Assembly (NCBI GenBank): GCA_051295955.1 | Contig: JBPDWA010000005.1 | Span: forward strand, 237,192 to 301,191 | Source: Enterococcus faecalis_A | Lineage (GTDB): Bacteria > Bacillota > Bacilli > Lactobacillales > Enterococcaceae | Reading direction: 5' to 3' | DNA length: 64,000 nt | Shown here: positions 15,388-24,413 of the stretch, in pieces | How the letters are laid out: each line of letters opens with the position of its first letter | Numbering within the stretch: position 1 is the first letter of the stretch | Made by a program: the position numbers and the translations under genes | The notes under the pieces: generated by a model | Told to the model about the DNA's origin: nothing | What the model saw: the letters and a program-made list of their open reading frames with translations, nothing else | The model's database searches: none

Positions 15388-16318
15388 ATGAAAAAAACTT
15401 GTTACAGCAATAATTTTGCTAGAGATGATATTATATCTCGCCATATCACTAATGGGAAATGCAAAAGAAGTATTGGATGTTCAAAGAGAGGTGAAGTATG
15501 TTTAGGAAAATGGTTGGTCAAAATATCGTGGTTTCAACACTTATGGTTTTGGTGATAATTTTAGCTTTAGAAAAAAGTTCTCTGCAACGAGCGATCTACT
15601 TACTTCTTAACTAGTGGCTGTCCTGAAAAAAATTGGACTACGATTAAAAATATTGATAAAAAAAGCCAAGGGATATCAGCAGGAACTAAGACATTAACCA
15701 ATGTTTTATCCGAGCTGCAAACACTAGCCACTGATGCTACAACCATATAAGCTGAAAATACACTTGGCTCCGCTACTACTTTGAGCTTAGAATTAAAATT
15801 TCAGCCACTGCATCTGGACATTTTTTAGTTGGTTCTGTTCTGCTATCAGCTCAATTAAACTCAATTTCTCAAATACTGATACAACATCTAAATTTGATAC
15901 AGTACCTTACACATATCTTTCCCGATCAATCATTGCTCCTGCCAAAGAACTTACGTTATAGAACAAGTCTTAGATATTAACAAGGCAGAAGCACAAGTAG
16001 ACCTTTATAAGCATTGAAAGGAATGTAGAGGTTTTTATGAACTATCAGATTGGAAAAATAATTATAATGACCAAGGCACTGAAAGGCTAGGCAGCTTGTT
16101 GATTCGATTACAAAGAACCTATCCTTAAATTCATCCACAATTAATTCCGAAAGATAATACAACCATTGTTGCCAAAGGGGCCGGAGTAATTAAGTACGAA
16201 TACGGCCCTAATTTCATCGTAAAAGTTTATGAAAAATAGGAAGTCAAAGGCTGCTCCGCCAGAAGCCTACAAAAAGGTGAATTTGTAAAGGAATATTCAG
16301 TTCCCTCTATTTAATTAG
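15388..16318 (+). pseudogene. Decayed gene of unknown family
   Basis: An ATG at 15388 with AGAGGAG upstream opens a frame that only makes sense after a one-base shift in its A-run: the shifted frame gives a hydrophobic N-terminus (KLVTAIILLEMILYLAISL) like a signal anchor. Beyond this, plausible protein segments appear in different frames, broken by stops: GCPEKNWTTIKNIDKKSQG near 15610, and near 16140 IPKDNTTIVAKGAGVIKYEY followed shortly by an in-frame TAG and more coding-like sequence. A terminator at 16334 still follows. I read it as a degraded gene for a small exported or membrane-anchored protein. The family is not recognised. Confidence 0.5.
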
Positions 16319-16333
16319 TAAAGCAAACCAGCG

Positions 16334-16380
16334 AAAAAACAAAGAAAAGTCCATTGCTACTTTTCTCTGTTTTTTTATTT
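16334..16380 (+). terminator. Terminator after the decayed gene
   Basis: AGAAAAGT (16343-16350) pairs with ACTTTTCT (16359-16366), extended by an A-run upstream and a T-run downstream (TGTTTTTTT). Confidence 0.7.
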
Positions 16381-16530
16381 AACTCATTCAACTATTTTCA
16401 CCTTTTAAAAGCCAAGCAATCGATGTTTTTTAGCAGTACAAGCTTTGTTGTGTTTTAGGTTATGATGATGTATCAAAGCTTGCTTGTCTATCCTAACCGA
16501 CCTTCAACTATCGATTATTTAAATTGTTGA

Positions 16531-18240
16531 TTATTCCACACTGGTAATAATTGCAATCAATTCTTCTCTTAGAGCTTCATAAGTTTGATAATCTTGGTTG
16601 AATAATTCCCGACGAGCTCTATGGCTGTCGAGCATCCACTGTGATGGATCGCTTTCTCCTAGAAATTCAATCAGTAACTGTTGCGTTGCTTCCTGATCGA
16701 TTTGCTGGGCTTGCTTTAAAAGGGCAAAGTCTTCAATACCACGATACAATTGTTTGTACCGCAATGAAAGCAATAGATTGCCTGAAACAGATGGATAAAT
16801 TAAACACAAGTCACCAATTGGCAAAGAAGCTGTATTATAACGAATATCTTGTCGAGCATTTTTCGGCCAACAAGTGTAAGCCCATCGCAAAAGACCATCT
16901 GTTTTAAAATAGTAAGCCAATAGTCCTTGAATGCGGCTTTCTACTAATGGACTATGCAAAAAGGTGTTAGGTTTATCGGGATAATTACAAATATAGTATT
17001 GGGTTTTACCGGGAAATTGTTGATTTAATTGTTCAATGTTTTGACAAGTGCAATAATAAGAAGTCACCGGATAATCAATTTCCGGCAATAAGGCCTGCAA
17101 CATCGGTTCCTTATCAAAGGCTACTTTTATCTGCAAGCTCGGCTCAACCGCTTTTAAGGCTGCCACAGAATGTTTGAACTGTTCGATTTCATGAGCTTTA
17201 GGCTCATCAGCTAAAATACGGACCTTTTCCCATAAACCTTTTTCTTTAAAGTAGCCAACCACTTGCCGTAAGTACGCATCAAGATCAGCTTTTGCAGTTA
17301 AAAATCCCAGCTTGCCACTACTTTCCTCTTGATAGCGAATAACCAGTTTTTCCGGATGTTCCACTGCTTTATTTAGCGGGAAGAATGGTGGCTGCCAAAC
17401 GCCTAGTAAACCAAATACATCGAGCTCTTGATCAATCCCAGCCTCAAAAAAGCAATGCAAATATTTTTCAAGAATAGAAAAGTCACAGCGGATTTGTTGT
17501 TGTTCATTCTTAAAAACCCGAATCATGGAATATTCATAAAGATTGGCTGGATAATCTTTGACAATGTAATTAAACCAACCTTTCCAAGGAATCTCACCGG
17601 CGATTACCGTCACAGCTTTTTGCCCTAGCTTCGCTAGACTGGCAGCCATTTTTTCTACCAGTTGAAAATGTTGTTCGCTCCAAAGCGGCACTTGAAAAGT
17701 CCGCGCTAAATTTGAAGGCTGCTGCCAAATATCTAAATTAAAATCAGCGCCAACATTTTTTTGAAAAGCAAAGTCATTAACCGTTACGGAAATTTCTGTC
17801 TCATAAAGCAATTGTTCTTCCACTGTAAGATTTGCTTGGTACACTTGAACGCGGACAGGATAGTTACCGGTTGGGCAATCAGCAGCAATCGGCACTTCTG
17901 CATAAAGTACCGCCAAACGATCGCCGGCATACGTGCAAGCCGTTTCCTCCAACAACTTATCGGCATAATCCAAATCAGCAGCACCAGTGTAATAATCCAA
18001 AAACTGTGCCTTCACCGGCAACTGTGAAGTAATGGCAATTCGATAAATCGGTGTTTCGATTGAGTCAGGAATGGAAAACTGTGTATCTAAAACATAGTGA
18101 TTGCGTTTACCATCATGAAGCAACACTTGAAAAGCACCATAGCTGTTGCGGTAAGCTTTAAGTTCTGACAATTGCGGCGGCTCGGCTGCAAATAACCCCG
18201 TCGCTGATTTGTACGTTTCATCTGTAATGTATACTTTCAT
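16531..18240 (-). CDS. DUF4091 glycoside-hydrolase-like protein
   Basis: The 569-residue cytosolic protein ends in a DUF4091-type region (about residues 440-560): GLLRWAYTCWPKNARQDIRY, then GDLCLIYP and LRYKQLYRGIEDFALL. The family is distantly related to GH123-like barrel enzymes. The N-terminal 150 residues form beta-sandwich-like strands, followed by a barrel with the possible acid pair in ILADEPKAHE. No signal peptide is present. The second ATG (18240) has GGAGG at six bases; the first is only three bases away. It is the last gene of the seven-gene glycoside operon, 17 bases after the GH35-like gene. The exact glycosidic bond is unknown; a role in trimming imported oligosaccharides is inferred from the operon. 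Confidence 0.72.
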   Translation of the reverse strand: MKVYITDETYKSATGLFAAEPPQLSELKAYRNSYGAFQVLLHDGKRNHYVLDTQFSIPDSIETPIYRIAITSQLPVKAQFLDYYTGAADLDYADKLLEETACTYAGDRLAVLYAEVPIAADCPTGNYPVRVQVYQANLTVEEQLLYETEISVTVNDFAFQKNVGADFNLDIWQQPSNLARTFQVPLWSEQHFQLVEKMAASLAKLGQKAVTVIAGEIPWKGWFNYIVKDYPANLYEYSMIRVFKNEQQQIRCDFSILEKYLHCFFEAGIDQELDVFGLLGVWQPPFFPLNKAVEHPEKLVIRYQEESSGKLGFLTAKADLDAYLRQVVGYFKEKGLWEKVRILADEPKAHEIEQFKHSVAALKAVEPSLQIKVAFDKEPMLQALLPEIDYPVTSYYCTCQNIEQLNQQFPGKTQYYICNYPDKPNTFLHSPLVESRIQGLLAYYFKTDGLLRWAYTCWPKNARQDIRYNTASLPIGDLCLIYPSVSGNLLLSLRYKQLYRGIEDFALLKQAQQIDQEATQQLLIEFLGESDPSQWMLDSHRARRELFNQDYQTYEALREELIAIITSVE

Positions 18241-18257
18241 CATTAACCTCCGATCTG

Positions 18258-19769
18258 TTATCTTTCATAAGAATACAAAGCAAGCTTGATGATTTTCGGA
18301 CGGTTGCCGATATAAGGCATATACCGCTCATCCCCATTTAACACTCGTTCCACCTGCCACTGCCCATTATCAAAGTATCCTTCTTCCAACTGTAATAACT
18401 CAGACTTTCTCTGCGGATCAACCGCTTCATGAAAAATAGCAATGTTGCAACCAACAAAATAATAACTAGCCTGCAATTTGAAGAAAAATCCGGCTGAATT
18501 TAATTGATCAACTGCTTCCGTGCTAAGATATTTCACCGTCAAGCGATATTCCTGATCTTCATGACAAAAAGAGGCAGTCCCTTCTTTTTTAAAAGGAATC
18601 GGCTGAATCGTGTCATCTACTAAAAACGGAGTAACAGAATCAATAATAGAGTAACATTGCTTCAAATAAGGCAGGCTACCGGCTGGATTAAAAGCCGCTT
18701 TATCCAACCCTAATTGTTTTAAAAATTCATAATCTTCATCTATTACTTCTACCTCATATTTCTTGATATCTTCAATTCCAAATGGCGAATAAAGCAGTGC
18801 ACCACGGCCAAAAGCATAAAAGCTATTTGAAATGTATTTCAAGTCTTTTCTAGTCTCAGGAATCAAAAGCGGCTGAGACAGCACCTGATAATCATTGATT
18901 ATTTCCTGATAATTTTCTTCATATGCATCTGGCGCGAGCGCTGATAAGCTTGGAGCGAGCGCCTGCCAAATAGACAGTACGTGCTTTGTTGGGCCACCAC
19001 TAGGATAATCACCTGGCTGTTTGCCTTCTTTTTGAACCCAAGCATTGGTAAATAACGGTAAGGCTAGTGACTGTTTGACCGTTTGTGCCATTTTTTCTAA
19101 TGCTTGGCTAAACCCATAAGCCATAAATACTTCATCGGTCAGTTCGCTCCAGTCGGATGCTTCTGGAAACAGCTTTTTAACCGCTGACGGCAGCTCAGCT
19201 TGATAGACATGCTGAGCGGCAGCAGAATAATCCCGCTTGGTCAGACAACCGACCTCATTTTGGAGCTGCAACATGCAGACTTGATCCTTTAATGGATGCT
19301 GACTGAGATATTGGCTGAACTGAGCCAACGCTTGACAGTCTGCCGTAACGGCTTGTTCACAAAAAGGAGAAATACAATTCATCGGTTCATAATTTTGAGC
19401 CACTACATGAAAATATTCCGATCTGTTCGTTTTTACCCAACTAGGCACATAAGCTGATAAGCCGTTTTTCCATAAACCAAACCACAAGAAAATAACTTTA
19501 ATTTGATGCTTCGCAGCATTTTCCAAATGATCATCAATTAAATCAAAGGTAAACACGCCCGGTTCTTTTTCAATATCTTCCCAATACACCGGAATAAGCA
19601 ATGTATTTAACCCAATATCCACAACGTAAGGCCAAACATTTTTAGCCATGGAGGCAACTGTGGAAGCGGAAGAATTATGCACCTCTCCGCCTAACATCAG
19701 TTGCGCTTTGCCATTTTCAAGAAAGAAAAAACGCTCTGCTTTCTTCACAATTGCATAATTTTCCGGCAC
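18258..19769 (-). CDS. GH35-like beta-galactosidase (DUF5597 type)
   Basis: The 503-residue protein has the barrel start of GH35/GH42-like enzymes with a DUF5597-type C-terminus: LMLGGEVHNSSAS, then VYWEDIEKEPGVFTFDLID, then LQLQNEVGCL, whose NE pair is the expected acid/base, and later LIPETRKD, carrying the likely nucleophile glutamate. There is no signal peptide, so it works in the cytoplasm. The start is GTG 19769 with an AGGAAGG-like site upstream. It is sixth in the operon, 37 bases after the esterase gene. DUF5597 proteins are annotated as beta-galactosidases; the real substrate is probably a beta-linked galactoside or related sugar carried by the operon's transport system. Confidence 0.78.
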   Translation of the reverse strand: MPENYAIVKKAERFFFLENGKAQLMLGGEVHNSSASTVASMAKNVWPYVVDIGLNTLLIPVYWEDIEKEPGVFTFDLIDDHLENAAKHQIKVIFLWFGLWKNGLSAYVPSWVKTNRSEYFHVVAQNYEPMNCISPFCEQAVTADCQALAQFSQYLSQHPLKDQVCMLQLQNEVGCLTKRDYSAAAQHVYQAELPSAVKKLFPEASDWSELTDEVFMAYGFSQALEKMAQTVKQSLALPLFTNAWVQKEGKQPGDYPSGGPTKHVLSIWQALAPSLSALAPDAYEENYQEIINDYQVLSQPLLIPETRKDLKYISNSFYAFGRGALLYSPFGIEDIKKYEVEVIDEDYEFLKQLGLDKAAFNPAGSLPYLKQCYSIIDSVTPFLVDDTIQPIPFKKEGTASFCHEDQEYRLTVKYLSTEAVDQLNSAGFFFKLQASYYFVGCNIAIFHEAVDPQRKSELLQLEEGYFDNGQWQVERVLNGDERYMPYIGNRPKIIKLALYSYER

Positions 19770-19806
19770 TTCACTATGCTTCCTTCCTCTACAAAATATC
19801 CCTTAC

Positions 19807-20787
19807 TCACGCTTTTAGGACTGGCCATTCCAGCGCCTCTAGCCACTGTGTAACTTGTTTTTTAGGATATCTATCCGGAGCTAGCTCACAGAGTTGGGCA
19901 AAAGACAAATTACGAATAATTTTATAGGTGCTTCGATTAGTAAGCTGAGGCAAGTGAGTTAATAACAATTCTTGATTTGTTTTTACAGAAAAAAGTTCTT
20001 TTAACGATGCTTGCCAAGGATCGGTACTAACCGCCGATTCCAAAGTCGTTGCTTGCGCTTGCCAGTTGATTTCCATCCACTCTATACACAAATCAAACCA
20101 TTGAGCAAACCGCGGATCAACCATATCATCACTATTTCCGTTCCATTTGTTACCTAAAGATAGACCGTGCTTGCCTTTTTGAAAAATATGCGTTTCAAAA
20201 GGAACTTCATGTTCTTCCAATGCTCGCAAATATAAAAGCGAATTTTCAATTGGTACAACATTATCTTCAAAAGTAGAAAATAAAAAAGTTGGCGGTGTTT
20301 TCTCCGTTACACATTCTGCCAATGAAGGGGCTTTGACGTGCATCACTTGAGCAAAAGAATCCAAAATAGCTGGATAGCCCAACATACATAAACTTGGTTT
20401 CTTATCAGACAGCGTCGACATTGCTGCTGCCAAATGGCCGCCAGCAGAAAAGCCAATAACCGCAATCTTTTCTTGATCAACTTTGGCGCCTTCTGTTAAA
20501 CCAGCAATAATAGCCATACTTTGCTCGGCATCTTGTAAAGCTAAATCAAAATCTCGGTTAGCACCTACATGATACCGTAAAACGCCAGCATGATAGCCAT
20601 TAGCTAAAAATTTTAATGCAATCGGTTCAGCTTCTCTTTCGCTACAAAAGCTATAGCCCCCGCCAGGGATCACCAACACAAATGGCCGTTGCTCAATCCG
20701 ATGAAATTCCGGATTTTCCTCATGTAAATAAACGGTTAAACTCGTGTTTGCTTTTTGATCCAGTGGAAATTTCTTAATAAGAACCAT
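19807..20787 (-). CDS. Alpha/beta hydrolase, acetyl-xylan-esterase-like
   Basis: A 326-residue cytosolic serine esterase. The fold motifs are clear: oxyanion strand VIPGGGY (39-45), nucleophile elbow GFSAGG with Ser114, Asp175 in FSTFEDNVVP and His207 in GKHGLS. This is the BD-FAE/acetyl-xylan-esterase-like group that removes acetyl or feruloyl groups from sugars. The C-terminal 80 residues form an extra helical segment not usual in the minimal family. It starts three bases after the GH1 stop codon, with translation probably coupled. Within a glycosidase operon, de-esterification of an imported acylated oligosaccharide is the natural reading. Confidence 0.82.
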   Translation of the reverse strand: MVLIKKFPLDQKANTSLTVYLHEENPEFHRIEQRPFVLVIPGGGYSFCSEREAEPIALKFLANGYHAGVLRYHVGANRDFDLALQDAEQSMAIIAGLTEGAKVDQEKIAVIGFSAGGHLAAAMSTLSDKKPSLCMLGYPAILDSFAQVMHVKAPSLAECVTEKTPPTFLFSTFEDNVVPIENSLLYLRALEEHEVPFETHIFQKGKHGLSLGNKWNGNSDDMVDPRFAQWFDLCIEWMEINWQAQATTLESAVSTDPWQASLKELFSVKTNQELLLTHLPQLTNRSTYKIIRNLSFAQLCELAPDRYPKKQVTQWLEALEWPVLKA

Positions 20788-20790
20788 CAG

Positions 20791-22158
20791 CTACTCTCCC
20801 TTCTCCAGTTCATTTTTAGCAATTAATTGTTGATACCAGTAAAAACTATCTTTTTTATAGCGATCTAAACTCTTCAAATCTTCATCCGTACGGTCTACAT
20901 AAATAAAGCCGTAGCGTTTTTGGATCCCTTCATGGGTACTGATTAAATCGATGGCACTCCACGGACAATAGCCGATAATTTCCACGCCATCTTCCAACGC
21001 ATGATGCATCTGTTCAATATGTTGTTCCAAGTAGTCAATTCGATATGCGTCATGAATTTGACCGTCTGCTGTCAGTTCATCTTTAGCACCAATTCCATTT
21101 TCGGTAATTAACAAGGGTAACCGATACCGGGAATAAATTTCATTCAGGGTAAAGCGAAAGCCTTCTGGATCAATCGGCCAACCAAATTCAGTTAGTGGTA
21201 AATTTTTATTATCGGTCGCTTGGAAAAAGCCGGGTATGCCAAAGCCTGATTGCTGATCCAATTTGTTTTCTTTTGTATAATATGCAGAAACAGTCATTGT
21301 ATTGTAGTAATTGAACGCAATATAGTCACACGTACCTGCTTGCATAAGCTGGTGATCGGCTTCCGTTACTTCCGGACAAGCACCAATTTTTGATAAAATA
21401 TGCCAAGCATTGTGATTGTAAACGCCGTAAACTGCGGCATCTAAAAAGAGCCAGTTTCTTAAGGCACTCATATTTAACGCAGCTAGTTGATCTTCAGGCT
21501 TGTCAGAAGCGGCATACACACTAGCAATATTAGGAGCTGGCCCGATTAACCCAGGATAATGACCGTCGTGGTATTGTTTTGTAACCAGAGCTTGGGCAAC
21601 GAGCATATGATGATTTTCCTGAAACTTCTCTTTCATTGATTTATTGCTAGTACCGATAACAGAACCGGCTAAAGCCATCACATTTTGCTCGTTAATGGTT
21701 TGCCAATATTTTACGTCCTGACCGAAATGGTCAAATAATACTTGACAATAGTCGGCAAATTTTTGAATGGTTTCACGGTTTTCCCAGCCGCCTTGTTGGT
21801 GAATTTCATAAGGTAAGTCAAAGTGAAAAACAGTGGCGATCGGTTCAATGTCATTTTGTTTCAATAAATCAATTAGCTTTTTATAAAACGCCAAGCCTTG
21901 CGGATTGACTTGGCCATTTGACATGACACGGCTCCATGAAATGGAAAAACGGTAAGCCTTCAATCCTAGTTCTTTAAATAATTTTACGTCTTCTTCAAAA
22001 CGATGATAATGATCGACAGCCACCTTAAAATCACTAGTGCCAGCCGGAATTTCTTTCATGTCCTGAACAGAAGCCACCTTACCGTCTTCATTCCAAGCTC
22101 CTTCGACTTGATAGGCACTAGTAGAAGCACCCCATAAAAAATTAGTTGGAAATTTCAT
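20791..22158 (-). CDS. Family 1 glycoside hydrolase (beta-glucosidase or 6-phospho form)
   Basis: The 455-residue enzyme is a complete GH1 protein, a retaining beta-glycosidase. The N-terminal signature is FLWGASTSAYQVEGAWNEDG, the acid/base is Glu157 in TINEQN, and the nucleophile is Glu353 in LLITENG. The usual acid/base motif is NEP; here it reads NEQ, a variation seen in some members. AAAGGAG precedes the ATG, which overlaps the end of the ROK kinase gene by 17 bases, so the two are translationally coupled. Whether it takes free or 6-phosphorylated sugars is unclear. The PTS IIC in the operon would deliver phosphorylated substrate, whereas the ROK kinase suggests free sugar is also released. 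Confidence 0.9.
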   Translation of the reverse strand: MKFPTNFLWGASTSAYQVEGAWNEDGKVASVQDMKEIPAGTSDFKVAVDHYHRFEEDVKLFKELGLKAYRFSISWSRVMSNGQVNPQGLAFYKKLIDLLKQNDIEPIATVFHFDLPYEIHQQGGWENRETIQKFADYCQVLFDHFGQDVKYWQTINEQNVMALAGSVIGTSNKSMKEKFQENHHMLVAQALVTKQYHDGHYPGLIGPAPNIASVYAASDKPEDQLAALNMSALRNWLFLDAAVYGVYNHNAWHILSKIGACPEVTEADHQLMQAGTCDYIAFNYYNTMTVSAYYTKENKLDQQSGFGIPGFFQATDNKNLPLTEFGWPIDPEGFRFTLNEIYSRYRLPLLITENGIGAKDELTADGQIHDAYRIDYLEQHIEQMHHALEDGVEIIGYCPWSAIDLISTHEGIQKRYGFIYVDRTDEDLKSLDRYKKDSFYWYQQLIAKNELEKGE

Positions 22159-23041
22159 CTTTTTTTGCTCCTTTCGCTATACCGATCAAATTCGCATCTG
22201 ATTGGTATTTTGCTGCTTCAATCGTAATATGCGGAATCGTTTGACGTGTAATCGGCGAAACCGACCTGAGTGTTTCATAGGATTGTCGGGTTCGTTCAAT
22301 CACTGTCGCTTGTTGACTGATCCCGCCACCAAGTACTATTTTTTCCAGATCAAGCAAACATTGTAGATTAAAACACAGCAAAGCAACCTGCTGACAATAA
22401 CTAGCTAATGCTTGTTCGGCGGCTTCATTACGATCCGTTTGCATCTGTTCAAACACCTGAGCACCTTCTTCGGGACACTTTAAAATGGTCGCCAGTTTCT
22501 TAACGAGCAGCACTGCTGATAAGTTCACACCAACAAAAGATTCAGCCCCACGAAATTGTTGATCGTGGATTAGAAAACTTGCTTCTCCGGCTTGAAAATG
22601 CGGACCTTTTCTAACTTTACCTTCCAGCCAAAGACCAACCCCAACACCGGTTCCTAAAATCACAGCGGCTCCATCTGAAACTGACTGTAAATTCCCAAAA
22701 CTGGCTTCTCCTAAAACAGCAGCCTTCGCGTCATTTTCTACAAAAATATCAAGTGAAATATATTCTTGAAGCTTTTGCTTTAAGTTTACTCCATTCAAAT
22801 AAGCTACTGCACCGCCATGAAAGACTGTTGACGCTTCTTTGACGGTTCCGGGCACGGCTATCCCTACGGCTTGAATTGATTCAAGTTTTTGGTAGTCTTG
22901 AATCAACTCTACCAGTAATTGCAGCAATGCTTGTTGATCTGCTTTCGGCGTTGCTACTGCTCTTTTTTCTTTGACAAGCGTGTCTTTTACTAAAGCCGAT
23001 TTAATGAATGTACCACCGATATCGATACCGATTGTCCACAT
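22142..23041 (-). CDS. ROK family sugar kinase
   Basis: A 299-residue ROK protein with the N-terminal ATP/phosphate motif GIDIGGTFIKSALV, the sugar-binding ENDAKAAVLGE with catalytic Asp, and AVILGTGVGVGLW. No N-terminal helix-turn-helix is present, so this is a kinase rather than a ROK repressor. The classical ROK zinc cluster is not visible, as in some shorter ROK kinases. It should phosphorylate glucose or a related hexose set free by the operon's glycosidases. It lies 17 bases after the PTS IIC gene and overlaps the GH1 gene. Confidence 0.88.
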   Translation of the reverse strand: MWTIGIDIGGTFIKSALVKDTLVKEKRAVATPKADQQALLQLLVELIQDYQKLESIQAVGIAVPGTVKEASTVFHGGAVAYLNGVNLKQKLQEYISLDIFVENDAKAAVLGEASFGNLQSVSDGAAVILGTGVGVGLWLEGKVRKGPHFQAGEASFLIHDQQFRGAESFVGVNLSAVLLVKKLATILKCPEEGAQVFEQMQTDRNEAAEQALASYCQQVALLCFNLQCLLDLEKIVLGGGISQQATVIERTRQSYETLRSVSPITRQTIPHITIEAAKYQSDANLIGIAKGAKKDEISN

Positions 23042-23057
23042 AGGGCATCTCTCCTAA

Positions 23058-24398
23058 TTAAGCTTGAATTTCATCTTTAAGTGTTTGTTCTTTATTGCTA
23101 TTTGTGCTTTGCAGTTGCATTTCTAACTCATACTCTCTTTTATCAGCAATTTTTATAAATGGATACCACATTAAAATTCCAATTGCCATACAGATTACCA
23201 TTAAAATAGTGTAGTTCAAACCGCCGGCTAAAGGCATTTTAACAAAAACAGGTGCTGTCCAAGGCAACAATGAGATGGTCGGATTTAAGGAAATTGGTAA
23301 TACTGTAGAAACTAAGCCCCATGTCACAAAAGCAGCAATTAATTGTGTAAATACTTGGGGAATGATAAAAATCGGATTTAAAATAATCGGCATCCCAAAC
23401 ATGATTGGTTCAGTGATGTTAAAAAGGGATGGAATAAGCGATAATTTTCCTAATTGCTTCATCTTCGCTGATTTACAACGAATCATAAAAAATGTAACAA
23501 AACCCATAAAACCAGAAGCGTACATGCCCATGTAAATCACAGACGGAATCAAATATGGTAAAGCTTTACCGGCTTGGAAAGCGGCAATATTACCCGTAAC
23601 CATCGTTAAACTGATAACACCCAGAGGGCCTTGCAAAACAGCATTGTGAATCCCGAAGAACCAAAGAACAGCCAATAATTCCATGATAATGATGATGGAT
23701 AAAGGACTTGCTACTAACGTATTTAATGGCGCATTAATCACATCAATAAAGAATTGGAAAATCGAACCAGAAGTAGTGAACCCAAAAAGGACACGAATAA
23801 TAAAGACTAGAACGAAAATAATCGTTACTACAAATACAGGCGACAATGACTGCGTTACCATTGGCGGTACACTTTCAGGCAATTTTACCATAATATTTTT
23901 CTTTGATAAAAAGGCATAGAGACGTGTAATTAATAATGCAACCAACATACCAATAAATAATCCTTGACCGCCTAAGTAATCCAGTTTCAAAGCACCAATA
24001 GCTTGTTCAACTATTTTGCCATCTTGCATGACAGATGTCATTACTTGTTGTGGCATCAACATCACAAAACTTGCTAGAGAGATAATTGACGCATTGCGTT
24101 CATTGACCCCTAACTGTTTTGCATAGGAAAAAGCTAAGCTATAGACAACATACAATGAAAATACACCAGTTGCGCCATTTGTCAGAGCTTCAACATGGGG
24201 ATACACTCCCGCCGTTTTTAAAAATTCAATCCAACCCGGAAAAGGAAAATTCCCAATAATCGTGATAAAGGCAATCCCCAAAGTAATCGGACTTGTCCGA
24301 ATAAACCCTTCCATTAATGCTGCCAAAACCTTGTTTTTTTGTAATTTTTCTGACATCGGTAGTAGTTTACTACTTAAAATCTGCTCTAATTTATCCAT
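23058..24398 (-). CDS. PTS IIC permease, cellobiose (lactose/cellobiose) family
   Basis: The 446-residue integral membrane protein is the sugar-translocating IIC subunit of a lactose/cellobiose-family PTS, with about ten membrane segments. Diagnostic features are the N-terminal amphipathic segment before the first helix, SPITLGIAFITIIGNFPFPG, FFGIHNAVLQGP (the conserved H-N region) and LFNITEPIMFGMPIILNP around the conserved E-P. No IIA or IIB gene is present in the operon, so it must borrow these from elsewhere. It sits between the GH3 and ROK genes. The likely substrate is a beta-linked disaccharide or oligosaccharide. Confidence 0.9.
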   Translation of the reverse strand: MDKLEQILSSKLLPMSEKLQKNKVLAALMEGFIRTSPITLGIAFITIIGNFPFPGWIEFLKTAGVYPHVEALTNGATGVFSLYVVYSLAFSYAKQLGVNERNASIISLASFVMLMPQQVMTSVMQDGKIVEQAIGALKLDYLGGQGLFIGMLVALLITRLYAFLSKKNIMVKLPESVPPMVTQSLSPVFVVTIIFVLVFIIRVLFGFTTSGSIFQFFIDVINAPLNTLVASPLSIIIIMELLAVLWFFGIHNAVLQGPLGVISLTMVTGNIAAFQAGKALPYLIPSVIYMGMYASGFMGFVTFFMIRCKSAKMKQLGKLSLIPSLFNITEPIMFGMPIILNPIFIIPQVFTQLIAAFVTWGLVSTVLPISLNPTISLLPWTAPVFVKMPLAGGLNYTILMVICMAIGILMWYPFIKIADKREYELEMQLQSTNSNKEQTLKDEIQA

Positions 24399-24413
24399 TT
24401 CTTCTTCCCCTTC

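Noticed and set aside
16440..16480. Inverted repeat CAAGCTTTG / CAAAGCTTG
   Set aside because: The loop is long and no T-run follows on either strand, so it is not called a terminator.
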